Source: Halictus rubicundus (Eukaryota; Arthropoda; Insecta; Hymenoptera; Halictidae). Taken from it: DNA of 64,000 nucleotides. The stretch spans positions 8,860,001 to 8,924,000 of the forward strand of contig NC_135165.1 of assembly GCF_050948215.1 (NCBI RefSeq), written 5' to 3'. Shown piece after piece: positions 35,731 through 47,405 of the stretch (positions within the stretch are counted from its first letter, which is position 1; the number at the start of each line of letters is the position of its first letter). Below the pieces are notes generated by a model. It did no database searches, was not told where the DNA came from, and saw only the letters and a list, made by a program, of their open reading frames with translations. The translations under genes were made by a program, and so were the position numbers.

Positions 35731-35954
35731 CAGTGGCTCACGAAAGTATTCGAACGCTTACGTTTACAAATTTTAATGAATAAAATAAGATGTACTAAAC
35801 TAATCTGTATAGAACAATTTGGTATCTGTAGTAAGGGGGAAATCTCAAGATTATGTCAGTAAAATTTGAAAAGGATTCAAGAGCGTAGGCAGAAGTTATG
35901 ATATATTTATTAGGAACACGCGTAATAAGTGACTCACAAAAGTATTCGAACGCT
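35731..35954 (+). repeat. Left inverted repeat of the Tc1-like element
   Basis: Carries outer and inner direct-repeat motifs about 196 bp apart, the expected transposase binding sites. Nearly the reverse complement of 37042-37265. Confidence 0.9.
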
Positions 35955-36067
35955 GTAACGCTGTTGATATGTTTTCATCTTTCCTAGAAAGGAATGTACA
36001 TGTTCAGTTGATGTTAAGGCATTGTTTCCGTAACAGTAACGTAGAACTGTGCACAGTAGTAGTTAAA

Positions 36068-37026
36068 ATGAAGACTAAAAAGTCAGAAACACAAAAGTGT
36101 GCAATACATTATATTATTATAAAAAATCAAAAAATGAAGGAACAATTGCGAACAACCCTCGACCAGGTCGACGGAAGAAATTAACTGAAAGAGAACAGAA
36201 AATTATCATTCGTAAAATAAAAAAAGATCCTACTATATCCGCTCCTAAACTTACAAATATGGTAGCTGATATGTTTTATAAAGAAGTTCATCTCGAATTA
36301 TGTCGACGAATCTTACGAAATAATGATTTTCATGGCAGTGTACCACGAAAGAAGCCATATATTAATGCGGTAAATCGAAAAAAGACTGACTTTTGCAAAA
36401 GCATATCTCAATAAAGATCTTTTTTCTGGGATAAAGTCATCTTTTCGGATGAGTCTAAATTTAACATCTTTGCCTCAGATGGTCAAAATTATGTTTGGAG
36501 GAAACCAAATACGGAATTGGAAATAAAAAATTTACACCAAACAGTGAAACACGGAGGTGGATCGGTTATGGTGTGGGGGTGCATGGCAGCAAGTGGCACC
36601 CGAAATTTGGTATTCATTGATGGAATACTCGATAAATATAAGTATTTAAATATTTTAAGGAACAACCTTAAAGAAAGTGCCCGTAAATTAGGATTATTGG
36701 AAGACTTCCACTTCCAACAAGATAGCGATCACAAGCATACTGCAGGAATTGTAAAAGAATGGATAATATATAACACACCACATATGTTAACTACTCCACC
36801 GCAAAGTCGAGACATAAATCCAATTGAAAATTTATGGGCTGAAATCGAAAAAAGATTAAATACATATCAAATTACTTCAAAGGAGGTATTGAAACAAAAA
36901 ATCATAGAAGTATGGAATTCCATTGAGTGTACTTTTACAAAATCATTGGTTTATAGTATGGAACATCGATTGAGACACATCGTTATACTGCTAAAGGTGG
37001 TCCAACGAAATATTAACTTTAAATAA
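36068..37026 (+). pseudogene. Tc1-family DD34E transposase pseudogene
   Basis: It would encode the DNA-cutting and joining enzyme of the surrounding element, acting in the nucleus on the terminal repeats. Seen: an ATG at 36068 opens a short frame (MKTKKSE...) that shifts phase near 36120, and most of the first helix-turn-helix seems deleted. From about 36118 the second phase reads YKKSKNEGTIANNPRPGR, then the GRPR-like/second HTH region, and RKKPYINAVNRKK-like text (about 36340-36380). The phase is disturbed near 36385-36425, with an in-frame TAA at 36412-36414, apparently from two compensating indels. The catalytic part follows: FSDESKF (first Asp 36448-36450), FQQDSDHKHT (second Asp 36721-36723), and RDINPIENLW (Glu 36826-36828), with exactly 34 residues between second Asp and Glu. 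The stop is at 37024-37026. All three catalytic residues survive, but the protein cannot be made whole. Confidence 0.92.
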
Positions 37027-37041
37027 TGTAATAATATATGT

Positions 37042-37265
37042 AGCGTTCGAGTACTTTTGTGAGTCTCTTATTATGCGTGTTTCTAATAAATATATCATAA
37101 CTTCTGCCTACGTTGTTGAATCCTTTTCAAATTTTACTGACATAATCTTGAGACTTCCTCCTTACTATAGATACCAAATTGTTCTATATAGATTAGTTTA
37201 GTACATCTTATTTTATTCATTAAAATTTGTAAACGTAAGCGTTCGAATACTTTCGTGAGCCGCTG
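37042..37265 (-). repeat. Right inverted repeat of the Tc1-like element
   Basis: Begins with the inner motif (AGCGTTCGAGTACTTTTGTG) and ends with the outer motif GCTTACG...CTTTCGTGAGCCGCTG. It matches the left repeat including CATAACTTCTGCCTACG and ACCAAATTGTTCTAT. It starts 16 bp after the transposase stop codon. Confidence 0.9.
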
Positions 37266-37510
37266 TAGGTAGTGGGTAGACCACATTAACATATATGTAA
37301 GCTAACAAACAATCCGGATTTCAGCTATACTTCAGAGGAAACTAAAAAAGTGCACCGAAGATTCCTTGAAAATTCTTAAAATACGAAAGATGTGATCGTT
37401 CCTCGATCCCGCAAATCCAAGTTGCCGTATCGACTGGTAACTTCGCACGCGTCAAGTCAGAAGGTCACACTAGCATACAACCTAACAAACATCCCGTATA
37501 TGTGTTCTGG

Positions 37511-38125
37511 TGGTAACGGCGGGAAATGTCATCGGAAGTCTTGGCGGAACTTGTCCCACTTCGGACGCCTTGCCTTTCTGTCCGGCGGGTATAATTAGTA
37601 TATTCATGCGGCTCCCGTGGAACAAGGGAGCGGATAATCGAGTTGCCAGCCAGCGGTCGGCGATCCCCTCGTAATGACGCATTCAATAATCCGGCGCAAC
37701 CTGGAATCCGTGGTGTTCTCATTAGGCGTGCGGGGGGGGGCGCGGCGACGTACATGCATACATATATCGGGCGCACGCGTCCGTGGCTAATAAATCGGCA
37801 TCGGCGTATTCAATCGTGCCCGAAATACTTAGGCAATCGGTGCCACGCGAGCGTGAACCAGCCCGAGGGCCGCCACCCTCCGCAACCCCGTGTAAAATGA
37901 ATAATTAATATATTCAAATGGAACACACTTAAACTGTGTAGTGGCACTCGTACGACGAGGGTCGACGCGACGCTGCGTTTCCGAGGCCGAGCCTGCACCC
38001 CTATCTGTCCAAATATCCATTACACGCAGCCACACACGCATCCAACGGGTAATTTCAATTCACACGTAGCCGTTTCACGTATAGTTTCATCCAAAATACA
38101 CGTCTCTGTCCTCATCTATTCTCTT
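37511..38125. other. CpG-rich unique DNA with TAATTAATA words
   Basis: Contains open frames in several phases on both strands, a G homopolymer near 37730, and AATAATTAATATATTC-type words. It resembles conserved non-coding DNA in texture. No gene is supported. Confidence 0.35.
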
Positions 38126-38129
38126 ATTC

Positions 38130-38480
38130 TACAAATACATTTTGCATTTTAAGGATTTTCAAGAAACTGGATCTTTAATGCATTTTCTAGTGGAAGCATG
38201 GTTGCAATGCGAATTTTTTAGTGGATCATACGTTAATTCGACCCTCCGACTAGCTACATGCAAAATTTCAAGTCGATCCGACACGTGGTGTTCGCATGAT
38301 TTAAGGAACCATGGGAGCATAGTTTACTTTGAAGGATTTTCCAGAAAATCTTCGATGCACTTTTTTTACTGTTCCCTTGGATACCTAGATACAACCCGAA
38401 TTGTTTGATAGCTTATATGTTAATTCGACCTTCTGACCAGCTGTATACAAAATTTCAAGTCGATCCTACAGTCATTGTTT
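38130..38480 (+). repeat. Inverted counterpart of the 35.4-37.5 kb array (two units)
   Basis: GTTAATTCGACC and CAAAATTTCAAGTCGATCC recur near 38232/38265 and 38418/38450, a spacing of about 185 bp. AAGGAACCATGGGAGCATAG matches the reverse complement of 35.66 kb. Orientation is opposite to the array that contains the Tc1 element. The DNA at 38481-39290 is unique. Confidence 0.7.
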
Positions 38481-39289
38481 GCATAATTGAAGAACAAACC
38501 TCTTCTATTAGTAGCTACCGTTTCCTCCACAAAGTCACGAATTCAAACTTGTCTGCCTTCATCAAAAAATTTTTTTCCGGACAGAACCCACCACAGACTC
38601 GAAGCGCAAATTTTCCTCTTCCCAACGAGCGCTTAAAATTGGAAATACGGTTTTTCCTCACCCTTCCATAACACTGAATGACAAAACGCACCTACATCCA
38701 GACCACATTTTGCATTGCTGTATATTTTAAAAACACAAAGTCACGAAAAATAAGGAAAATCGAAAGAAAATTGTACAGTGAGGTCCGTCAAAAAATCTGG
38801 TATTGTAATCCGCGAACTAGCACGCGCTGTCCAATCCGTGTCGAAGCGTGTCGGAATTAAAAATCCGTTGCAACCGGCCGGTCGGTGGAACACACGAGCC
38901 TAACACTGTAATTACTGCGCTTCGCAGGCTGCGGGATCGGTCGCAGAAGCGGTCGTATCAGTTCGCATTGAAATTAACTGGGACAGTTTCGAGCAATTCA
39001 CGCGTCGTGCTTTACATGCTTCGGCCTGTACACTGCTGCTCCGGGAATATCCGAGCGTAAGCTGTCGGGAGTAGCGCGCGTGCGAGTGCTCGCCCGCGTT
39101 CAATATATTCATATTCGAAGTTACATCCCCGCTGGCTGCTTCAATCTCGCCGAGAGATTGAGCCGAGATACCGCTCGTATTTCAGTCGAGTACGTACCGT
39201 TGTAACGAAGTTCCTTCAAATTCATAATAATGCTCCGGTCGGTTGAATTTTTCATCTCACCCCCGCGAACGCGGCGAACACCCGGTCAC

Positions 39290-39600
39290 TTTTGCCACGA
39301 AATCGTACAACTTTCAGTAGAATTCATCTACTGCGATGAAACCTCTTTCACATTAAAGCTGAAAGGTTGTAGAGTAATGAAAAAATAAGCAGAAAAAATT
39401 CCCTATAAATATTGACCTTGTAAATATTTTTACAAGGCGATCTCTCCTGAAAGAATCCTGTTTTGCCTGTTACGAAGTAGGGATTGAGACAAAATCGCAG
39501 AACTTTTAATAGAATTAAGATAGAGCCATGAAACTTCTTTCAAATTAAAGCTGAAAGGATATAGAATCTGAGAAAAATAAAGATAAATAGTAACGAATCA
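39290..39600. repeat. Diverged tandem duplication, period about 193 bp
   Basis: Shared landmarks: AAATCGTACAACTTTCAGTAG / AAATCGCAGAACTTTTAATAG-like starts, GATGAAACCTCTTTC / CATGAAACTTCTTTC and ATTAAAGCTGAAAGG (about 39353 and 39546). Old, non-coding. Confidence 0.65.
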
Positions 39601-40461
39601 ATTTTAACCTTAAACAGGAATTTAGCTCAGCAAAGATACACGCCATGATTCTATTTGTTTTCTGAAAAACGTTACCCTCTTACAAGTAATCGTCATGTGG
39701 AGATGAACCGAGTCTATAGGCACTAAAAGAATCTCATCTCGGCACCCTTTTATTTTCACTGTTAATACGTTGTTTCGCCTTTATTACATTGCTCGGTGGG
39801 GATGCTGGCTACGTTATCGAACAGGTACCTCCGACACAATTCGAGAGACCGACGAAAATATTGAGGAGATTATAAAGATGGAATTAATCCAGAAAAAAAC
39901 TGTCGTAAGTGCCTTAGGGGCGTTGTCGGAACGACGAGTATAGGGGATGAACGTAGATTGAATACTAAAGCGTTTAGGGCCTGTAAAAATATTTGGGATC
40001 CATTATGAGATTGTAGAGCCTTCAAGAAAATGAAGAAAATTGTAGCTTGGTCGTTTTAGAACCTATAAAATACGGGATCGTGGAGAACAATCTTCTGGAA
40101 TGGTATCAGGATGTCTGGGACTGAGATTATGGTGGATGATGGGTGGTAGACCGATTGCAAAATTTTCTGGGACTTGCAAGAAGGTTTGATGATCATCAAA
40201 GAATTATTACTCGAATGTAACAAGCACGTAATTTAATACAAAAATTCTGAGTGTCCATAGAAATGTAGTATATACAGAAGTAGATTTTAAAAGGGGTGGT
40301 TAAATGCAAAAGTTTTTAAAAAAATTTGTAAAAGCTGCGAGGTCTTCTAAAAAATTGTAAGGTCGTTGATGACGTCGTAAGTGATGTTAAGGCAATTTAA
40401 GGGAAGTAGCAAGTCATATATAAAAGTCTCCATAGTCCAGAAATACTCTGATATAACCCTA

Positions 40462-41092
40462 AGTTACTTCCCTTAGGGATATCCTCGGGGAACCGTATAG
40501 TATGCTTCAGGAATATTATACCGAGATATTACTGGTGTTTGAGTAGTCTAATTGTTGCTGTACTCTCCAGAGAAATCCACGATACATATTTCTTTGCAGA
40601 ACAGTGTTCGATAGAGTCCTGAGACCTTGAAGCAAATACAATTAGTACGTATGTACCTATAACATTCAATTCTAACTCGTTTAAAAAGTTCAGTGTATTT
40701 TATTAAATTTTTAAAAAGCTATTCTATTATAAAGAATATGAATACCATCATAGAATTAACTGTATATTTCACATTTCAATAATGTGAAAAGAATTTTAAA
40801 AAAGCTATTCTATTGTAAAGAGTGTCTAAATATTAACTCCATCATATAATCAATTGTATATTTCACATTCCAAAAATATGAAAGGAAGTTCGATTGGCTT
40901 GTTTAAGGACCCGATAGTTCGACAACTCCAAGAGTATTAAGTTTGACTAAAGGAGTCTCTTTGACCGAGTCCTTTTAGACTCAAGTCTCCGGCAAATTAT
41001 TCTCACGAGAGTATCCTTCGTGGAACGTATCAGGTGCTCGAGGAATATGTTAGACCGTGCTATTATTGGCGTTTAAGTTGTCTAATTAGGAA
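40462..41092. repeat. Duplicated block about 535 bp apart, with inner 89-bp duplication
   Basis: 40475-40560 and 41005-41090 share TATCCTCGGGGAACCGTAT, GAGGAATAT-like, CCGAGATATTACTGGTGTTTGAG and GTCTAATT landmarks. Between them, AAAAGCTATTCTATTATAAAGA and ATTTCACATTTCAATAATGTG-like blocks occur twice at about 40715-40885 with an 89-bp spacing. No coding signal. Confidence 0.6.
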
Positions 41093-41559
41093 TTGTTTGG
41101 CAGCGTGTTTTCGAGAGCCTGGCTTGCAGCGCGGTAGACCTCCGAAACTTCGGTTTATGAAATAGTTCGGGAACCGAGTCCTGCGAGAATTTCTCGCGTT
41201 CGACTGCCGATTAAAGTATTCCACGGGCCAATAACTTGGACCCATTCAGCTAATTGGGACATCTATGCCGAGGCGCACACTCGATTCAAGAGGGAATTAA
41301 TTAAACATAATACATACTAAACCAGTAGTAGACACTTCCACGCACGATTCTACTGTGACGACTCTGTGGCAAATTGATTTGTTCCTGACGAATATATTTA
41401 ATTCTTAACATTCGCTTTTTTCACATTTAGCTCTTTCTTTTGCAATTTTCTTTTTACAGTAAGGGAAAGCAAAATATTACAGATTTTTTTAATTAGCATG
41501 CAAACAAGAGAAATATGTAAAAGAATTAGAAACATGTAAAAAATTAAGCCAACCATACT

Positions 41560-43095
41560 CAGGATCCTTCAATTGAAATACTACTGTAATACTCTCATAG
41601 AAAATATATTATTTTCAAAGTTGCAGCAGGATTTAGAACAAAATGAATTAATTAAATGGAATACTAAGATGTGAAGTGCTCTTTTAACACTGGAACAACC
41701 AAGGGGGGTCAAAATTACTTATTTGGCTTTTCTTATAATGATTACTTATTTTCACTACATTTTGTGTTTTAAAATTTTGTGACTTTTCCTAAAATTTTTC
41801 TATTAATTTTTTAAAAATTTTTTCTGTTTTGTGAAGGAGTATTATTCTAATCCGCGCCTGTATATATTCGGCAGTCATCTGACGTGAGCTCCAGAGTGTA
41901 GGGGGGGAGGCTAGATGCGTGCGCAAAAAACAATTGACAACTCTATAATATGGCGATTATTAACGCGGAACGTGCAGAGCACGTGTTTGTGTAATCGAAT
42001 GTAATCGTTACGATAATAAATGCACACGTTAAAGTATATATACACGCATCAACTCTAACATGTTTGTTGTCTTTTTGTTGTAAAATTTGATGTAGTATAT
42101 CGTAAATTTGATGTACATATACCGAGATGAGTCATTTTGACCCCCACAGGACATAGGTAAACTTGTGATTTTTTCAATCTTTTTTTACTTTCTTCATATT
42201 GTTACATGGCCGTAATAATATCTTCGCATGTATATAACAACATGTAACGCTTGTATATATTGATATGCTTCTGTATTTCATATTGAGTCAGAAACAAACG
42301 CTGACAGGGGAAACGTTATTTTGTGCCATAATACTTTCAGAAAATCGGAATTCTATTTTTTATCGTGATCTGCAGAAATATTTGAACCCATAAAATTACT
42401 TGGAAACTATGTGAAAATTTTTACGAAGCAATAAATTACTGGAAGAAATAAATAAATGTGTCACTTTGACACCTCCGGTAGAAGTAGCTATACGTCAATC
42501 GTCGGTTGTTCTAGGGTTAAAACGCCTTTAGAGAAAATTAAATATTTTATGTTCAATATTGCAGTGTTATGCGGCGCTATTTAAAATTAAATAGAATGTT
42601 CTTCACATAAAATTTTGTTTTAAATGCTATTTTAAAACGTCTACAAATGAAATAAAATATTTTATCTTCGAGGCTGTAGCGCTATTAAAAATTAAATAAA
42701 GCGTTCTTCAAATTAAATTCTATTCTGAAACGTGTTCAAATCAAATGAATTTATTTTCGTGGATGCAGCAGTATTTAAAATGAAGCAATATATCCTTCAA
42801 GTAAAATTGTATTTTAATTACTATTCTAAAAACTCTCCCATTCGAATGAAATATTTTATTCTCAATGATACGGCATTACTTAAAAATGAACCAGTATATC
42901 GGTCAAACAAAGTACTATATTAAGACGTCTTTAAACCAGATGAAACATTTTATTTTAAAGGCAGGAACACTATTTAAAATAAAACCGATTGTTCATTAAA
43001 CGAAATACTATTTTAGAAAGTCTTTAAACATATTCTCAGATCATATTCTAGAGACAGTCTCAGAATCGTTTCAGGTGAGCTAAAATATTTTATTT
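41560..43095. repeat. Diverged tandem array, unit about 90-115 bp, split by a MITE
   Basis: Units contain AATATTTTAT...TGCAGC..TATTTAAAAT, GTTCTTCA, and TATTTTAAAACGTCT landmarks (starts near 42543, 42655, 42747, 42848, 42943). Part of a unit (AAATATATTATTTTCAAAG, TTGCAGCAGGATTTA) lies left of the insertion at about 41605. The array predates the piggyBac-like element at 41688-42516, which interrupts a unit at its TTTTAAAACG word. Confidence 0.65.
41688..42516. mobile_element. TTAA-flanked piggyBac-like non-autonomous element, 829 bp
   Basis: Ends CACTGGAACAACCAAGG and GTCGGTTGTTCTAGGG are inverted for about 17 bp and are flanked by TTAA (41684-41687, 42517-42520), the piggyBac target and duplication. 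Sub-terminal words of the form TCAAAATGAC/TCATTTTGACC/TCACTTTGACACC occur three times. No transposase frame is present. Confidence 0.8.
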
Positions 43096-43610
43096 GTGCA
43101 ATGCAAAATAGAATGGGACTATTTGCCCACTGGAAATGGTATTCCACGGTGATGATCCACAGTCGCAAGTAAACAAAATCCCGGTTTCATTTGTTGCAGG
43201 TCGTTGCAGCAGCGCCGAGGTGTCCGCCGGCACTCTGGAATCAATTTCGCGGCGCGGAGGATCGCAGAACATGCGTGGACACCGATGACAGCACAGCTGC
43301 GAGTGTTGTCGGTGAGATATAACCGAGGAATGCAAGAACACAGGAGAACAGGACACCGTTGTTCTACCAGCAATCCTCGCAGGATCATCCTGGATCGATC
43401 GATCCGGAGCGGAGCCGCGCGATAACCCGTTTTTACCTTCAATAGACATCCTTTGATCGATCGATCGGTATCCTCGACGGACTCTCGGTGCAATCAGCGC
43501 GAAGGATCGTCGCGAATGATGATTTTTCATGAAATCATCGGCTAAAGTGCTGTTCGGGAACGCACCTCCAGTGAATCTGAAAATTATGATGAAAACTGTC
43601 AAGGAAATTA
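43096..43610. other. CpG-rich unique DNA
   Basis: The 170-codon minus-strand open frame at 43090-43602 overlaps other open frames in different phases. Translation is Arg/Ser/Cys-rich with no recognisable motif. Not called as a gene. Confidence 0.5.
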
Positions 43611-43614
43611 GTTA

Positions 43615-44085
43615 ATTTAATGATTTTTGTCGTTGCTCGTTGACTGTTAACCTAGCGAGTTGTTCCTCTTGATTTTTTGGGAATACATTGAGACTATCTC
43701 TTTTTAAACCAGTCAGAATGTTATGGTCTTTTCGTTGTAAATGTATATCGTGTACTTCCTGAGTGATCTACAATAGGTTTCTGTAGTTTTTCATTGCTTC
43801 AATTCATTGAAACGTTCTTTTTGGTTTTTTAAGACCTACTGACAGACTTTTCTTTGTAATTCAGTTAGAGTTTTATGATATTTTCGTTTTAAAAGTATAT
43901 TGTGTACTTCCTGAGTGAACTGCAAAAGCTTTCAGTAGTTGTTCGTTGCTCGTTGCTTGTTAATCCATTGAAACGTTCTTTGTATTTTCTTTTAAACCTG
44001 TTGAGACATTTTTCTTTATAATTCAGTCATAATTTGATGGTATTTTTGTTATAAATATATAGTATGTACATTTTGAGTTATCAGA
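43615..44085. repeat. Diverged tandem array, 3-4 units of about 150-163 bp
   Basis: TGTACTTCCTGAGTGATCT (43751), TGTACTTCCTGAGTGAACT (43902) and TGTACATTTTGAGTTATC (44065) mark successive units, together with CATTGAAACGTTCTTT and TTTTCTTTGTAATTCAGT. A partial unit lies upstream. Region 44086-44924 is unique, non-coding. Confidence 0.7.
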
Positions 44086-44924
44086 AAGTTTCACTTTTTT
44101 TACGCTAAATATTATATATCTAAGACCTTCGGAAAGTGATCGTGCTCACACAGAGTAACCTCGACAGTACCAACAAATCTGAAGGGCACTGTAGGCGTGT
44201 TCCCCAACCATAACTTCCACCAATCAGCTCTCTATGATGATTGGTAAAAGGAGAGAGATCGCAGTTACCAAAAGTGGGCCATTATTGTACAGTCTAATTT
44301 AGCCTGGACGCTCTAGAGCGCATGACGTTCTTCAAGATTATAGTGTTCTTCGACGAATCCGTAAAAAACGGGTTCGGTAAAAGGAACATCGGGGGTCGAT
44401 AGAGATTTCGTCGATCGTAGAAGGGATCGTGAACGATCTCGGAACTTTCGGGATTATTGAGTTACGGGCACGTAAGATCCCCGATTGAGTGTGTGGATGT
44501 GTCGTTTAATGTTCCGATCGTGTTTCTTCCGTAATTGCGATAGTGTGCCGAACGATGAAAAGAGAATGCGGTTCGTAGATGAACATGTGTAGCGATTGGA
44601 TTTTATGTTTCGCGAATTCGACCTGCAGATGACGAGTAAAACCGGGCCTCTGTCATTACCGTTTCTGCTTAACGAGCCGGATATTGTCTTCGCGCTCAGT
44701 TTTCAGCCCGAAACCCGCAATAGGAAACATTTAACGAGAGCTCGAATTGGGCATGCACCCTAATTAACCCGTTCCCCACCCCTCCCATACAACCGCACCG
44801 GGTTGGTTTAACCCGAGATACCGTCGGATTCGGTTTTCGGTGAACCTACGAATCGAAGAATACAACCTGCAGTGGAATATTTAATTGTAATTTGGAATAT
44901 TTCATTAAAAATGAGAGTTACACA

Positions 44925-45390
44925 CAGAAAATCATTTTTTCCCAGCCCCTTCAAGCCGAATTGATGTTGCCTTTGGTTCTGTTAGTAGTAATCTCGAGAT
45001 TCTTTCGATATTGTTCTTGTTGACCAACAAATGTCACTATTTCTGACAACGATAAAATGAGAGGAGTTCGTGATTTACTAACAACAGCAATATAGAGAAA
45101 ATAATTTTTTACAGCCCCTTGTAAATGAATTAATGCTGTCTTTGATTGTATTTAAAATTAAACTCGAGATTCATTCGATATAATTCCTAATATTTGAAAA
45201 ACGTCACAATTTAGAGCACAGATAAAATGAGAGGAATTCCTGATTTACCAACAATACCATTCTCTGACGTGAAAAATGTGGTCCATGTAGCGAAAATAAT
45301 GTTTCTCTGCAGCTCCTAGTGCATGAATTGGCGCTACCTTTGTATTTTGTATTAATGTTTTGAGATTCTTTCGAACGAAAACTGTTTCTA
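44925..45390. repeat. Diverged tandem array, three units of about 170-195 bp
   Basis: GAAAATNATTTTT...CAGCCCCTT, GAATTNATGNTGNCTTTG, and GAGATTCTTTCGATAT recur with starts near 44928, 45097 and 45291. The middle unit also shares GATAAAATGAGAGGA with its neighbours. No coding signal. Confidence 0.7.
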
Positions 45391-46854
45391 CTACCCTTTC
45401 AGATGAGTTGAACTTATTTTTTCTATAAATCAAGATTATACACCGAAGAGGTAAATGTGAAAATTATATCAAATAGAAAATATTGTGTTCAATTAAATGC
45501 TAGAGTCATTTTCTGAAAAGAATCTTCAAAAACAATTACAACAGCAGTATATTGATAAATTTTTGCAAAATTTCATGTCTAGCATGTTTCTTGGTGTTTG
45601 CAAGTGCCCCATTTTTAATTTTGAGAATGTTTTAAGTATTTTTAACAATAGTAAAGAGAGGAGGACAGTGTTGAAGTGTGTCTATTTGCAAGAGCATAGC
45701 CGAAAGAGATTCAGAGTGAGAGCAAATAATCAGTTCATCCACAATAACCTAATACTTACATTTTCCAGTGGCTTCACCCGCAATTTTCATTCTATTACCA
45801 CCATCCGTCTGCTCCGCTCTGCTTCATTTTCATTCTTCCTTCTTTCTGTTCTTATCTCCCATGCATTCTTCTAGCTGTTCCTCTCTCCCTATACTATCCT
45901 TCGTTCTATTCTCTGTACTAGAGATGGTGGATATTCGCTTGTGAAGTACATATTTTCTACTTGAAATACCAGGATCTGTTATCGGGATAGCGAGACCGTT
46001 TCTTTCCGAAACCATTGTTCTACAAAAATATTTATTTTCGAAAGCGATAACACGCCCTGAATATACCTCCTTATTCTACAAACAACGATACGCTGAGTAT
46101 GTTTCTTATATTGTTCAAATAGTAGCTACGTTTAGTTTGGAATTGCATGGTTTCCATTTTTTGAAGCCCAGTTTATACAATCATTGAGACATAAATATTA
46201 TATATAATGACAGATGGAATAAAAACTGCATTGAAGTTTTAAACATTTTTTCAATTCTACAATGCGTTAATGAAGACAGATTCCAGACGAATCAATATAC
46301 GTATTTTCTTTGATTTCATTTTCTCTATCACAAAATGACTTTAAATAATTGAAACTATTTCCATGATTAAAGAGGACATGATTAAAGAAGTTAAAAATTG
46401 ATATAAGAATATCAAAACAACACGTTTCTATCAGCAAAACCTGTAAACTGCGAATTTTATCCGAATTCCAGTTTCTGAGAATCATTTGATGGAATTCAAA
46501 GTAAGGGAAACATTAAATATTAAGTATAAATAAGTTCATTCACTCCGAAATTCACGATTTGATTTCTCCGCAACCAAGTATCTTCATGCTACAATTATAA
46601 TTGTTTAAATCCAGACACTCCGTAGAGAAACGCAACAGAACAGTTCATCCTGACATTCAATATTTTATTTTACTGTAAACAATTTCCTTCACGTCGCAAT
46701 CATAATTATTTAAATTCGGAAACATTCCCGACATTCCCATTGATTCCCCCATATGCAATTACCTTTCTGCCCGAATCGTCGATCGAGTTCTCTTTTGCGA
46801 TCGCCGGCAAACAAATTGCCCGGAATTGGCCATCGAGGTTGAAGCACTGAGCAG
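45391..46854. other. Unique AT-rich non-coding DNA
   Basis: The open frame at 45497-45874 (125 codons) has a hydrophobic C-terminus from a CT-rich stretch and no recognised domain. A weak duplication (TACAATTATAATTGTTTAAAT / CGCAATCATAATTATTTAAAT-like, split here) occurs at about 46590-46710. No gene called. Confidence 0.5.
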
Positions 46855-46888
46855 AATCGAGCGGAATCGAGCGGAATCGAGCGAAGAG
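46855..46888. repeat. 11-bp GGAATCGAGC minisatellite
   Basis: Three near-identical copies of an 11-bp unit (GGAATCGAGC with one linking base). Confidence 0.7.
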
Positions 46889-47105
46889 GAAGAAATACGA
46901 TCAGAAAACTGTTGGCCTTGAATGGGCTAAGGGGATCCCATCGACTCTATAAACCTCGTCTAAAAGAAAACGGCGAAACGATCCGTGCACAGATCGCCCG
47001 CGAATGTACATACGTGTACCGTGTATCTACAGTTCACTCGATTCGATTTAAATTATTCTATACCGATAGTAAGAAAGAGAACGAGAGAACGTACGCGTGT
47101 GTGAG

Positions 47106-47107
47106 AG

Positions 47108-47198
<91 letters not shown>

Positions 47199-47199
47199 T
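47106..47199. repeat. Long GA microsatellite
   Basis: About 90 bp of nearly pure (GA)n. The 96-codon open frame that runs into it is a repeat artefact. Confidence 0.95.
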
Positions 47200-47348
47200 T
47201 AGCGGCGAGAAACACCGACACCATTTTTCCTTTTCATTCTTCGCAATAAGGGGAAAAGCGTCTCAGAAGCGGAACGTGACCCGGGACAAGAAATTGTGAT
47301 GTGCGCAAACGTATCAGAGCGAGCGTGGCTGACGGGGAAATTTTATCT

Positions 47349-47405
47349 ATACATACACACATATACATATATATATATTATACATAAATATATATATATA
47401 TACAC
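47349..47405. repeat. TA/CA-rich microsatellite
   Basis: Interrupted (AT)n and (AC)n runs. Confidence 0.85.

Larger units (their letters stand above)
35731..37265 (+). mobile_element. Tc1-like DNA transposon, 1,535 bp, inactive
   Basis: The outer ends CAGTGGCTCACGAAAGTA and TACTTTCGTGAGCCGCTG are inverted, flanked by TA at 35729-35730 and 37266-37267. Each end is a ~224-bp inverted repeat with an outer and an inner copy of a CTCACRAAAGTATTCGAACGCT motif (inner copies 35931-35954 and 37042-37065), the IR/DR layout known from Tc1 elements such as Sleeping Beauty, Minos and Paris. The right inverted repeat is mostly the mirror of the left along its whole length. The element encodes a damaged DD34E transposase. 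It sits in an older repeat unit whose sister copies show the empty TA site. Confidence 0.93.
35440..37510 (-). repeat. About 190-bp unit array, interrupted by the Tc1 element
   Basis: Units share ATTAACATA...AAGCTAGCAAACAATCCG (about 35563, 37286 and, weaker, 37475), then TTGAAAATCCTTAAAA, CTCCCATGGTTTCAT and GATCGACTTGAAATTTTGCA. Subtracting the inserted element gives a spacing near 185 bp. The same unit occurs in reverse orientation at 38130-38480. No coding signal in the unit. Confidence 0.7.

Noticed and set aside
46912..47202. 96-codon open frame ending in Arg-Glu repeats
   Set aside because: The C-terminal half is the (GA)n microsatellite; artefact. The same applies to the frames crossing 6186-6220 and 31906-32011.
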